A stretch of 64,000 nt of DNA from Phialophora verrucosa (Eukaryota > Ascomycota > Eurotiomycetes > Chaetothyriales > Herpotrichiellaceae): assembly GCA_002099365.1 (NCBI GenBank), contig MSED01000002.1:2728001-2792000 (forward strand), written 5' to 3'. Shown piece after piece: positions 10,643 through 19,759 of this stretch (its first letter is position 1; each line of letters opens with the position of its first letter). Below the pieces are notes generated by a model, which saw only the letters and a list, made by a program, of their open reading frames with translations, searched no databases and was not told the origin of the DNA. The position numbers and the translations under genes were made by a program.

Positions 10643-12223
10643 ATGCCCTCCTTTCAAGAAGCGAGGCGCAACGATGCGTCGCCGCCGTTCTCGAAAAATG
10701 TCGTTCTGGAAAGAACACAGTCGCAGTGGCTGTTCACTTCGCAAGAGCTTCTGCTATCGCCCAGCATTCTTGATGGGATGCCTGTGGCACAAGAGTTGGC
10801 CAATAGACAGAAGGGGGTCAACTTCATTACCCAGGTGGGCATTATGTTGAAGCTCCCTCAATTGACCCTGGCCACGGCATCGGTCTATCTGCATCGCTTC
10901 TTCATGCGTCATGCGATGGTGCAGAACAACAAACCAGGCCTCCACCACTACTCCGTCGCCGCAACCGCCCTCTTCCTGGCTACCAAGGTGGAAGAGAACT
11001 ACCGCAAGATGAAAGAGCTGGTTGTTGCATGCTGCCGCGTCGCGCAGAAGTCACCAAACCTGGTGATAGACGATCAGAGCAAGGAATACTGGAAATGGCG
11101 AGACACCATCTTGCACAATGAAGACCTCTTGCTCGAAGCCCTGTGCTTTGATTTGCAGCTCGAACAGCCATATCGCCTCCTTCTTGACTTCCTCCGCTAC
11201 TACGATGTTCAAGCAAACAAGCAGTTGCGCAACACGTCCTGGGCGTTCTTGAACGATTCTCTTGTCACTACCATGTGCCTACAATTGACGCCTTCCATGA
11301 TTGCCGGGAGTGCATTGTACATGGGGGTCAAATTTGCAGGCGTAACGCTCCCTGATGACGAGACAGGAAGACCCTGGTGGGAGCAATTGGGCCTTGACAT
11401 CCATGAGATTCAGCGCGGCTGTAACTTGATGGCCGAAGTCTACGAAAATCCGGCCTTGCCACGTCAAGGTCAGAAAGATGCATACACCAAAGACGACGAT
11501 CTCGCCATGTTCGACAGAACACGGCACACTGTCACTCCCCAACCTGATCAGTCGCCCACCATGAGTGCGAGAAGTGGCAGTCAAGGGGTCAAGCGCGACA
11601 GAGATGTAGCCGATGACCAACAGTCTGGAGAATGGGGCGCGAGCATGCCTTCCGAGCGACGCGGTGGCGATCATCACTCGGCTCCGTCTCCCAAAAGGAC
11701 GCGGCTAGATTCGACAGAGGACATCACTGACCTCTCTCAACGACCTCTACAACGAGCGCCCCCCAATCCGGCGGACGGCCAGCCGCGCAATGAGTCGGCA
11801 GTTCTGGGCGACGACGTGCAAAAACGGATCGACGAGATCGTGAACGCTTCGTCCAGCCGCGGCCCCCAACCCAACTTAGTTCGCCGACCTTCTGCGCAAC
11901 CTTCACAACCTTCATACCCAAGTAATTCCTCGAAGAGACATTCTTCGGGGGGCTCCAATTGGAACAATGCCCCTTCAACGTATAGCAATGGTCACTCCGA
12001 CAAAGTGCAACCTCTTAGTCGTCCAGAAAGTCGAGTCAATGGGATGTACGGTCAGAGTGATGGCAATGAGCACGCAGCGGCGCCCTCACGTGTCCCTCTT
12101 GCTCCACCTGTCAATGAAGGCGCGGCTGAATCAATGAGACAACAGGGGCCGGAGTCGAATGTCATCAATGACATTGATGATGCAGAAAAGGTCGATTATG
12201 GGAGTGAAGAGGGCGAGTTGTAA
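10643..12223 (+). CDS. transcription-type cyclin (cyclin T/K, Pch1-like)
   Basis: Single-exon gene, 526 residues. The N-terminal 260 residues are a double cyclin fold: QWLFTSQELL, then box 1 with GVNFITQVGIMLKLPQLTLATASVYLHRFFMRH and the core SVAATALFLATKVEE (about 95-109), then box 2 around LLLDFLRYYDVQANKQLRNTSW. The lack of a destruction-box-type N-terminus and the early cyclin box fit cyclins that partner a Cdk9/Ctk1-type kinase phosphorylating RNA polymerase II. The second half is a disordered Ser/Pro/Gln-rich tail ending in the acidic EKVDYGSEEGEL. S. pombe Pch1 (Cdk9 cyclin) is the closest family by style; a Ctk2-type subunit is the main alternative, so no symbol is given. Nuclear location is inferred. 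Confidence 0.88.
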   Translation: MPSFQEARRNDASPPFSKNVVLERTQSQWLFTSQELLLSPSILDGMPVAQELANRQKGVNFITQVGIMLKLPQLTLATASVYLHRFFMRHAMVQNNKPGLHHYSVAATALFLATKVEENYRKMKELVVACCRVAQKSPNLVIDDQSKEYWKWRDTILHNEDLLLEALCFDLQLEQPYRLLLDFLRYYDVQANKQLRNTSWAFLNDSLVTTMCLQLTPSMIAGSALYMGVKFAGVTLPDDETGRPWWEQLGLDIHEIQRGCNLMAEVYENPALPRQGQKDAYTKDDDLAMFDRTRHTVTPQPDQSPTMSARSGSQGVKRDRDVADDQQSGEWGASMPSERRGGDHHSAPSPKRTRLDSTEDITDLSQRPLQRAPPNPADGQPRNESAVLGDDVQKRIDEIVNASSSRGPQPNLVRRPSAQPSQPSYPSNSSKRHSSGGSNWNNAPSTYSNGHSDKVQPLSRPESRVNGMYGQSDGNEHAAAPSRVPLAPPVNEGAAESMRQQGPESNVINDIDDAEKVDYGSEEGEL

Positions 12224-12632
12224 AGTCGGATGTCAAAGCGGCGGGATCCAGCCCCCGTCCACTCTCATTTTCGACGAACCAGCCGGCCTATCAGACAACA
12301 GCACGCGCAATGATTAGAAAGGTGTCGAAAGGCGCACACGCCACCAAAGATTATTCTCCAGGCTGAACGCAGCTGTCCAGGTGAGTGATACGGCCACGCT
12401 CGGCCTGAAGGGCAATGCGGGGAAAAATGCTCACGATGATTCATGGGGTAAAGCGGCGATTCCTCGGTTCGGCAATGACGTTGACTTCGATTGGATTTCT
12501 AATACTAAACGACATTGCGTGCTCACTGCGCCGCGCATATAAAAGGGCGGGGACCTGCGGACCAGAACTGTATACCTTGCCTGATCATCTACTGCCCTTT
12601 CGCACACATCCAGTGTCGTCTCCATCTCTACC
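12224..12632. other. intergenic between cyclin and oxygenase genes
   Basis: 3' flank of the cyclin gene and promoter of the AsaB-like gene, both on the plus strand. The only clear element is the TATA box at 12538-12544. Confidence 0.5.
12538..12544 (+). promoter_or_regulatory. TATA box of AsaB-like gene
   Basis: A perfect TATAAAA flanked by GC-rich sequence lies 89 bp before the ATG at 12633. Canonical TATA boxes are uncommon in fungal housekeeping genes and usually mark strongly regulated or inducible genes. Confidence 0.65.
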
Positions 12633-13502
12633 ATGTCTGCCACCACGACTCAGACGTCCGTCTCGACCACCCTCTCGGGTTCGCAAGACTCGTCATACGT
12701 TCCTCGCGGACCGGTGAACACCAAACTGAACTTCTTCAGAGACCCAGAAGATGGCTCCAAACCACACAACTATGTCGAGAAGCAGCCCGACGGTCAACCG
12801 CAACGGAACTTCGGCGAGACGGTGGTCGAGGTACAGATGAACGATATCCGCGACCGAGAAAACGAATTCTGGCTTGATAAAGATGCTTTCCAAGCCATCA
12901 AGGGCGTTCCTTCAGAAGAGACGGAATTCCTCGATGACGAACACATCAAGAAGGTTTATTACCCCGAGGTGGAGAAACTGCTGCTGGAGCAAGTCCCCGG
13001 CGCACATAAAGTGACCATCTTTGACCACACCATTCGACGATCGAACCCTGACGCTCCTCGCGCCCCGGTCACACGGGTACATGTTGATCAGACAGCTCGC
13101 TCAACAGAGTGGCGCGTCCGGCTACATAACCCTGAAGAAGCGGACGAGCTCCTAAAGGGCAGGTACCGAATCATCAACGTGTGGCGACCTATCAACGGCA
13201 CCGTCCAAGCACATCCTTTAGGTTTTGCTTCAGCCGACACTGTCGACGACCATGATTTGGTGCCTGTCGAACACCGATATCCTCATCGGACCGGTGAAAC
13301 TGCTGCTGTACGATACAACCCGAAGCAAACCTTCTATTACTGGTCCGGCATGGACAATGACGAGAGGTTGTTCTTGAAGTGTTACGACAGCAAGGACGGT
13401 GTTGGCCAACGCGTGCCCCATACCGCCTTTATTGATCCCAGGACCCCAGAAGGGGCCAAGGGTCGGGAGAGCATCGAGGTCCGAGCTTTGGTTTACGGGT
13501 AG
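12633..13502 (+). CDS. AsaB/GA4-desaturase/CmcJ-like Fe(II)/2-oxoglutarate oxygenase
   Basis: Single-exon gene, 289 residues, of the fungal family that includes AsaB (aspergillic acid), gibberellin GA4 desaturase and the cephamycin CmcJ-related hydroxylase. These are hydroxylases/desaturases of small secondary metabolites, presumably cytosolic. Family landmarks are the N-terminal LNFFRDPEDGSKPHNYVEKQP (31-52, two short blocks), IFDHTIRRS (129-137), RVHVDQT (148-154), YRIINVWRPING (178-189) and VRYNPKQTFYYWSGM (226-240). The candidate iron ligands are H150 and D152 of the HVD motif plus the distal H263 in PHTAF. R284 in IEVRALVYG could bind 2-oxoglutarate. Length is typical. No synthase lies nearby, so the substrate is unknown; it may serve detoxification rather than a cluster. 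Confidence 0.9.
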   Translation: MSATTTQTSVSTTLSGSQDSSYVPRGPVNTKLNFFRDPEDGSKPHNYVEKQPDGQPQRNFGETVVEVQMNDIRDRENEFWLDKDAFQAIKGVPSEETEFLDDEHIKKVYYPEVEKLLLEQVPGAHKVTIFDHTIRRSNPDAPRAPVTRVHVDQTARSTEWRVRLHNPEEADELLKGRYRIINVWRPINGTVQAHPLGFASADTVDDHDLVPVEHRYPHRTGETAAVRYNPKQTFYYWSGMDNDERLFLKCYDSKDGVGQRVPHTAFIDPRTPEGAKGRESIEVRALVYG

Positions 13503-15046
13503 AAAGACGAATCTCTAGGAAGTCACGAAGCATATACCATCATTGCATTTTCAAAGTCTGTATAGGTACGATACAATTGAACTGAGATTGAAAAAACGAA
13601 GCAACCGATGCATCCACGACCTCGGCCAACAGTCCGATTGTCTTCTATGTAATTGGCTCATATGCTCCGGAGTCCAGTCCTGATCCCCCGACAGTCGAAG
13701 CGCCCAGCCTCGCACATCCCGAATACGAGCCTTCCCCCCAACCTCACTGCTGGCCACGGCGTTTCACCCCTTGATTCCCTAGATTCGCTTCCCCACTGCG
13801 TGCTGTGTATCGAGGCTTCGAGTCTTGCGAAATTCGAGAAACTCAAAAGAATCATGCTGCCTAATAGCCGATCAGTTACTGTTCTGTGCTGTGTAAGCTC
13901 CTGTTCGCGTACGATCTCTGGACCCTGGACATCAGTCGATTCGAATACGAGATAACTGTATTAGGGGGCTACCAACAAACAATTTTTCTCCCTCATCGAG
14001 TAGGCATCACGAGAGCGAGTGCGAGGTTCAATGCGAAAGGGTAAGTCCAAGTGCAAGTCTAAAAGCGAGTCCTCTAGCTCTGCCGTCATCGCCTCGTCCA
14101 GGGACGTGTCGTTTGTTCAGGAATGAGTATTGCCTGGCCTTGGCGACGTGGCGGTGACCGTTTCTCCTGTCTTAGTAGCATTATGGTAAGATATGGATGG
14201 TCTTGGTCAGGGACCCGCACCGCATCGCATGAACACATGCTTCTACGAGTACGCCCACACAAACGTCCGCAAGGCACACGCACACATGCAATACAAGGAA
14301 CTGAACAACGACCCAATCTGTTCTGCGAAGGAAACGGACTCGAACGCGCGACGTGTCCCTGGTCCCAGCCTTGCGCCACGAGGCGCATTCTTCCTTCATT
14401 CTGCGTTGCTCGTTCTGATTCGGCCGCAATCCGAATACGAGCGCAATGTACGTGGACGGGCCCCCCAATCTATGCTGCCCCCGGGAAGGGTCGATCTGGG
14501 AATACGACATGCCTCCGGGAGGAAGATCCACCTTGTTCCAGGATAGGTTATATTCTGGATACGAGAGTCAACGACCGTGAAGCAATCGCAGGACAGCGCA
14601 GGATAGGATGGTTGAGGAGATCATGTCCTTGGCCACGCAGACTGTACGAGTATTCCTGTGGAGCTGGGTCCGGGCGACGAGACGGGACACGCAAAGGTAT
14701 ATATCTACAGTGGTGGCACTCGTGTCCCGTCGGAGTGATTTCATTTTTGTTGTTTGTCTCCGTGTGTATGTTGATCTGTCCATTTCATATCATATCATAT
14801 CACATACCATATCAATTCAGTTGAAGAGGAGCGTCTGTCTCGTGGATCATAGCACAGCACGATCGATACATCGACTCTACCACCAACCATAGCCCACCAC
14901 CCAACCATAGCAGCAGCAATACCCTCCGCCATAGCAGCAGCAATACCCTCCGCCATAGCAGCAGCAATACCCTCCGCCATAGCAGCAGCAATACCCTCCG
15001 CCACAGCAGCAGCAATACCTCCGCGGCAACAGCTCCATCCCACGCA
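13503..15046. other. intergenic, 1.5 kb upstream of RTA1 gene
   Basis: No supportable gene. It contains a CATAT pentanucleotide tract near 14786-14804 and the 24-bp tandem repeat ending 20 bp before the RTA1 ATG. A tRNA-like stretch near 14330-14385 on the minus strand was examined and rejected. Confidence 0.5.
14907..15026. repeat. 24-bp tandem repeat, five copies, upstream of RTA1 start
   Basis: Four perfect copies of a 24-bp unit (starting ATAGCAGCAGCAATACCCTC) at 14907-15002 and a fifth diverged copy at 15003-15026. The array ends 20 bp before the RTA1 gene ATG. The unit length is a multiple of three. In the frame of that ATG the region is stop-free from 14825 and would read as repeated HSSSNTLR, but it has no in-frame ATG. 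It contains a CAG-rich core, typical of sites of replication slippage. Confidence 0.95.
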
Positions 15047-16031
15047 ATGTCCAACTCGACCACAAACTCCGACGACTCCTCCACCGACGACCTGAACCTC
15101 TACTTCTACTCGCCCTCGACGGCCGCGGCCGTGGTCTTCTCGGTCCTCTACGCCAGTCTGGCCGTCTGGCACGGCTACATCAACTTCATCTGCACGCGCC
15201 ACGTCGGGCAAAAACACAAGTACACCATCCCTCTCTTCGTGGCGTGTGTCATCTCCACGGCGGGCTGGGCCGTGCGCATCGCCAGCATCCACAACGTGGA
15301 ATCCATCCCCCTGTACGCTGTCAGCGCGAGCTACATTGTCATCTCGCCCATCTTTGTCTGCGCGACCCTCTATCTCCTGATCACACACTTGATCCGCACG
15401 AACCTCCCCCCGGACGGTGGTGACGGGCAAGTATTTTTCGGCATCTCGCCGCGTTGGATCGGCCGCATCTTCATCACGTCCGACATCTTCTCCTTCCTGA
15501 CGCAATGTTCGGGCTCCGGCATCGCGAGTTCAGGCAATTGGGAAGGTGATTTGAAGACGGTCGGCACGAATGTCCTGCTCGTGGGCCTGTGTCTGCAGCT
15601 CGCCACGTTTAGTGTCTTCCTGGTTGTGCTTTGGATGTTTGGCCAGAGGGCCACGAGGAATAAAGAGGTCGGACTGGATCCCCGTGTCAAGAAGGTCGTG
15701 TTTGGAGTATGGGTCGCGGGGGCTTTCGTGCAGGTCAGTGTCGTGTGGCGTCCGTGTCATCTCTACGTCTCGCCGTCTTTGCTAACGAGGCGCGTCGTAG
15801 GTCCGCTCCGTCTACAGGGTCGTCGAGTTCGCAATGGGCGTTGACGGATATCTGTTCAGGCATGAGTGGTGTCTGTATGTCTTCGAGGGAGCCCCCATGT
15901 TTGTCGCCTTGAGTGTCTTGGCTTGGTACCATCCTGTGAAGTGGTTGCAGCAGATGTCAAGGGCGGAGTTTGCCATGCAAGATGGTCCTGCGCACGCCAC
16001 ACGGCCGAGCAGGATCAGAGGGTTGAAATAA
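15047..16031 (+). CDS. RTA1-like seven-helix membrane protein
   Basis: Two exons, 15047-15733 and 15801-16031, with a 67-bp intron (GTCAGT...TCGTAG, phase 0); 305 residues. It is an RTA1-type protein of the lipid-translocating exporter family, whose yeast members (Rta1, Rsb1, Pug1, Yro-like) are linked to sterol-drug resistance, sphingoid-base release and porphyrin handling. The short polar N-terminus leads to the family's NLYFYSPS (17-24), and seven hydrophobic helices follow. Family blocks include TRHVGQKHKYTIPLF, the long loop after helix 3, SDIFSFLTQCSGSG and GLCLQLATF. After splicing the last helices read VRSVYRVVEFAMG and DGYLFRHEWCLYVFE, the expected conserved block, which confirms the intron. 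The substrate is unknown. Confidence 0.93.
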
Positions 16032-16870
16032 GGGGTTGCAGCGGCATAAATGACAATCGAAGGAATCAGGAATGCGGAAGCCAGAAGGAAAAGAGAGCTT
16101 GTGGAAGACGCTGCTTGTGGTGACTGGCCGAGCGAGGATTCAACGGGGAGAGCAAGGTTGACTGCTTTTGAGAATGAAAACGATGGGGAAATTTGGACGG
16201 TGCGTTCGTGGAATCACAACCAACAAGGACGTGCCACTCGAGTGCAACATCTGAGAAGCTGATCATTGGCGTTTGGTTATGAGTTTATCTCAATGCAACA
16301 GAAATGATATCGCAAAGACTCCCGCACCAGCCAATGTGGTCAATTAACTGCTGTCTTTGGAATTTTCCCTGTCGCCTCCAACAAAGTTAAGAGCATGGAC
16401 GTGACAAAGTCAGACTTTGCCAGAATACTCTTTTGGGCTCGTCGCCCATTCGCCGTCGCACCGCTCAATTCATCTCAGATTTTGGATGAAGAGGACAACG
16501 CTATTCCTTCCACGAAACCCGAACCGCTGCTCGGGATTCGAGGTGTATACCCTGGAATTTTGATCCGAGCCCGAGGCCGTGAAGTTACCATCGTCTGTCA
16601 GGTTTGCTCTCTGGACCCGCTTGATGCAGCTTTATGGGACAGAAAGTCACATGTCGGTGGGAGCAGCTTCTCGTTGCTCGACTAATCTTCTGAAGTCGTA
16701 GATATCGCGGGATGTTGGGACATCACGCCATAGTCCGTCGGTCATTCGTAGGCCCCAAGTTCACATTGTGGTTCCATTGGATTCGAGCCAAATGTGACGG
16801 CATGAAGCCTTGTCATGCTGTTCGACCGCAGTCGAATTAAGCCTTGGATCCATCAATATCCTCATCGGTC
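16032..16870. other. intergenic, convergent 3' flanks
   Basis: Lies between the 3' ends of the RTA1 gene (+) and the Zn2Cys6 regulator (-). A 96-codon ATG frame at 16395-16685 has no recognisable motif and is not called. Confidence 0.45.
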
Positions 16871-18247
16871 TCATATCGGCTCCAACTCTAGCATAGTCGT
16901 CTCGGGAGAGATATCCTGCGCCGCTAAGTGAAGCTGTAACACTGGTGGCAGATGAAGTACTTCGCCATTAATCTCGGCGATGACCGCGGCGATCACTGTT
17001 CGGGGCCAATCGAGATGGCTTGACCATTCCGAATCTTCAAGTCTTTCAAATATCCCCTGTGCCCACTCGACTGATCCGTGCAAGACACGGACTCGACTAA
17101 CGTCCGCGCGGTGAGGCCATTCATGAGCCGCAAGTGGGACCATCAATAACTGTACGCCCACGAAATATGCGAGAAGGAGCTGCGCGACGAGGTTGTTCGG
17201 GTCAAGGAAAGTCTTGAATGAGTCGTGGCACAGTTCGTACCAGACCCCATACACACCGATAAATTGTAGGTAGCCTGAGGCTGGCGAAGTCTGGAGGGAG
17301 GTAATCACATCGACTAGCGCGGCATGGAAATCGATTTCTGTAGTGCCATTCAGGAAGGGCCGGATATTCTCCAGGCCATCATACGCATCCTCAAGGAGAC
17401 GAGGGTCGACAGAGGGCAAGTTCTGCAGTCGCGGCGCCATGTACTTGAAGTGCCAATCGGGTTGCAGGTTGAACGCTGTCGGGGCCTGTTCTTGTTTGAT
17501 CTTTTCGGTCGTCAAGGCGCAGCCTCGTACCATGGTAATAAAGTCAGCCAGCCCATCACCCATGTATGACGCTTGAAAGGTAAGCGCATAACAAGAAGCG
17601 AGCATGGCGTCGGATTCACCGAACGTGCGTGCGGTCTGGCTGAGTGCTTGATTGAGGCCTGAGATGGCATGGCCGCGGTGGATGAGAGACTCTCGTCGAT
17701 AATCCACGCCTGTGAGGCGGCTGAGGTGCGACGCTCCCAGCGAGAGCAAGGCGTGCATAAGATATTCGTGCTGTTCGGCGAACTGGGGAATGTCGTGCAC
17801 CCAAACAGAATCGTTGTCTACTGGCAAATGTGGATACGCGATCGTGAGGAAGTGATGGAAGAATCGCATGTCCAGGATGGAGAAGGTCGCAGCTGGGAAG
17901 GACGGTGAACTGTTGGGATTGCGCTTCATCAACGGCAGATTGCTCGATTTTCGGGGCGCTGGCTCGGTCGGGTAGACACAAGTGAGTCCCTTCATCAAAC
18001 AGCTTCCACACGCCGGCTTTGTCTCGCTACATTTGATCTTCCTCTGCTTACATGAGAAGCAGCCACCGCGGCTCTTTTTGTGCGACCGTCGCGTAAGATT
18101 CGGTGCCAGCGTCCGCGTTTTGTGTTTGCTGTCGCGTCGTGCGCCATGACTCCCTGGAGTAGTGGGGTCGGATGAGAAGTCCCATGAAGCAATTGAGGTG
18201 AGGTCGGGAGAGGCAGTGTCGCTTGTATTGCTCTGGTCCAAGGTCAT
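16871..18247 (-). CDS. Zn2Cys6 transcription factor
   Basis: Single-exon gene, 458 residues from the ATG at 18245-18247; the open frame extends four codons upstream but begins at TTG. After a Ser/Thr-rich N-terminus and a basic segment comes a binuclear zinc cluster at residues 63-90 with spacing C-x2-C-x6-C-x6-C-x2-C-x6-C (GCFSCKQRKIKC, PACGSC, GLTCVYP). This fold binds DNA as a monomer or dimer. The helical remainder (FFHHFLTIAYPHLP, HALLSLGASHLSRLTG, ALTFQASYMGDGLADFITMVRGC) resembles the sterol-regulator (UPC2)-type fungal activation domain in style. It is convergent with the RTA1 gene; sterol or lipid stress as a shared theme is speculation. Nuclear location is inferred. Confidence 0.92.
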   Translation of the reverse strand: MTLDQSNTSDTASPDLTSIASWDFSSDPTTPGSHGARRDSKHKTRTLAPNLTRRSHKKSRGGCFSCKQRKIKCSETKPACGSCLMKGLTCVYPTEPAPRKSSNLPLMKRNPNSSPSFPAATFSILDMRFFHHFLTIAYPHLPVDNDSVWVHDIPQFAEQHEYLMHALLSLGASHLSRLTGVDYRRESLIHRGHAISGLNQALSQTARTFGESDAMLASCYALTFQASYMGDGLADFITMVRGCALTTEKIKQEQAPTAFNLQPDWHFKYMAPRLQNLPSVDPRLLEDAYDGLENIRPFLNGTTEIDFHAALVDVITSLQTSPASGYLQFIGVYGVWYELCHDSFKTFLDPNNLVAQLLLAYFVGVQLLMVPLAAHEWPHRADVSRVRVLHGSVEWAQGIFERLEDSEWSSHLDWPRTVIAAVIAEINGEVLHLPPVLQLHLAAQDISPETTMLELEPI

Positions 18248-19759
18248 ATTGGTGTACAAGTATACATTAAGTGTACAAATTCAGGATTGCTGAAGGGCCG
18301 GCACATTTGGACGTTGTCAATTATTTTCTGGAGCCCCCAAGTGTCAATTAGTGCTGTTGACAGGGGTTGCAAAAAAGTCGGCATGAGCGTGCCACGAGAC
18401 GGGGAGGACGGCTGCGGGTATGGTCGGCCAAGCGCAAGGCATACTCGGGCATTCTTGGGGTTTGCGGGCATCTCCCTTGTCGCGCGCCGGCTGGTCTGGC
18501 TGTGGGGTGGCCTGGACACCCTGGCGAGCAGAATCTCGCTAAGCAAGTCGCAAGTCACCGAGAAACTGGACCTGGCAGAAGGGATTCTGTAGTCGATCAG
18601 ATTGCAACGAAACGTTTCAGCCTGGAGTCAGAGCCGTCCAACCTCTGGTGAACACGAGAGATGTGACGCAGAGGCGCCGCCCAGCTCCAATGGGAAAATT
18701 TGACGAGAACATCTGGCGTCCGAGAGTACGCCCTTCCCATCTTGTCATAAGAGACATCCAATAAGAGTGGTGAGTGCTATGGAGGGTAGAGTACCCGCCG
18801 AGACTTCTGCTACAACACTACGAGGTGTGAGGGAAAAAGCAAGCAGGGACAGGGAGTATCACATAGGAAATCCACTGGCTCTGGTTGGGGAACTGCGTAA
18901 CAATCCGATGCAGCTTTCGAAAGCGCTGTCCTTTTTTGGCGATAGAGCATAACGTGAGAGCCTGGGGCTGCTGCCAAAAATAACGGGCCTGTTGTATGCG
19001 GTATCGTATTGCCAGCCCTGCCGGAAGCAGCTTAAAGCCATCGTCAATCTTCCGTCAACTGGGATAGAAGCCAGGCAGAAGCGGAAGGCATCAGGGAAAG
19101 GTCCACCCGTGCCACGAGTATTTCCAGGGAGCTGGATACCCCTTTTTCTCGAAGATGACTCTTCCAGAGTGACGATCGACGACTTCAGAGAAAAAATGTC
19201 GGAATAACAAGTACTGAGACGGGTTGTGTGGTGGTTATGTGGTCACGAGGCAGTCCCAAGTGAGGCATGTATGAGGGATAAAGAGCAGCTCGGGGGAAAA
19301 ATCCCGCCGCGTTTGGCCGTATCTCAGTCGGCTACTGTAGGTCGTCAACAAACACATTGCACGGAACAGCTGGACACTGCCGAGGCAGGAGCCAAATGAG
19401 GCATATCCAGCGATAGTGGAGAGAATCGCTATGGTCAACCGATTGAGAACCTCGATGTCCTTGACAGTAGGGAAAACCTATTGCAATCAATAATCACATG
19501 TATGTCCTGCTTGAACCACTCAAGGCAGACGTGAGAGAATCAACCGAGGCAAAGTAGAACCACAAAGCCTGGTGACGTTGTCATTTCAAGCCAATCCGTT
19601 TTCCTTCGCGAGCTGCGCTGCTGCAAGCTCGCTACCGCGTCCTTCTGTTCGGTGAAAGATTGTCGTGTGTAGAATCCCATTACTGTTCCCTACTCCTTTA
19701 CCGGTGCTGCGTTTCGGTATAGAGCTCTAGGCTCAAGGTGGCCTACACTCGTTTACATC
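18248..19759. other. intergenic, 1.5 kb, divergent promoters
   Basis: Shared upstream region of the Zn2Cys6 regulator (-) and the hydrolase (+). No coding region or clear element beyond AT-rich patches was found. Confidence 0.45.

Noticed and set aside
14320..14390. tRNA-like boxes on the minus strand (TGGCGCAAGGCTGG and GTTCGAGTCC)
   Set aside because: The two boxes are about a dozen bases too close for a tRNA, no anticodon arm fits between them, and the acceptor ends do not pair.
14812..15084. Minus-strand frames rich in Cys/Tyr/Gly across the 24-bp repeat
   Set aside because: They are the antisense reading of the tandem repeat; a repeat of 24 bp is open in several frames by construction.
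16395..16685. 96-codon plus-strand ATG frame between convergent genes
   Set aside because: No recognisable motif or supporting signals; could be a spliced small gene but nothing confirms it.
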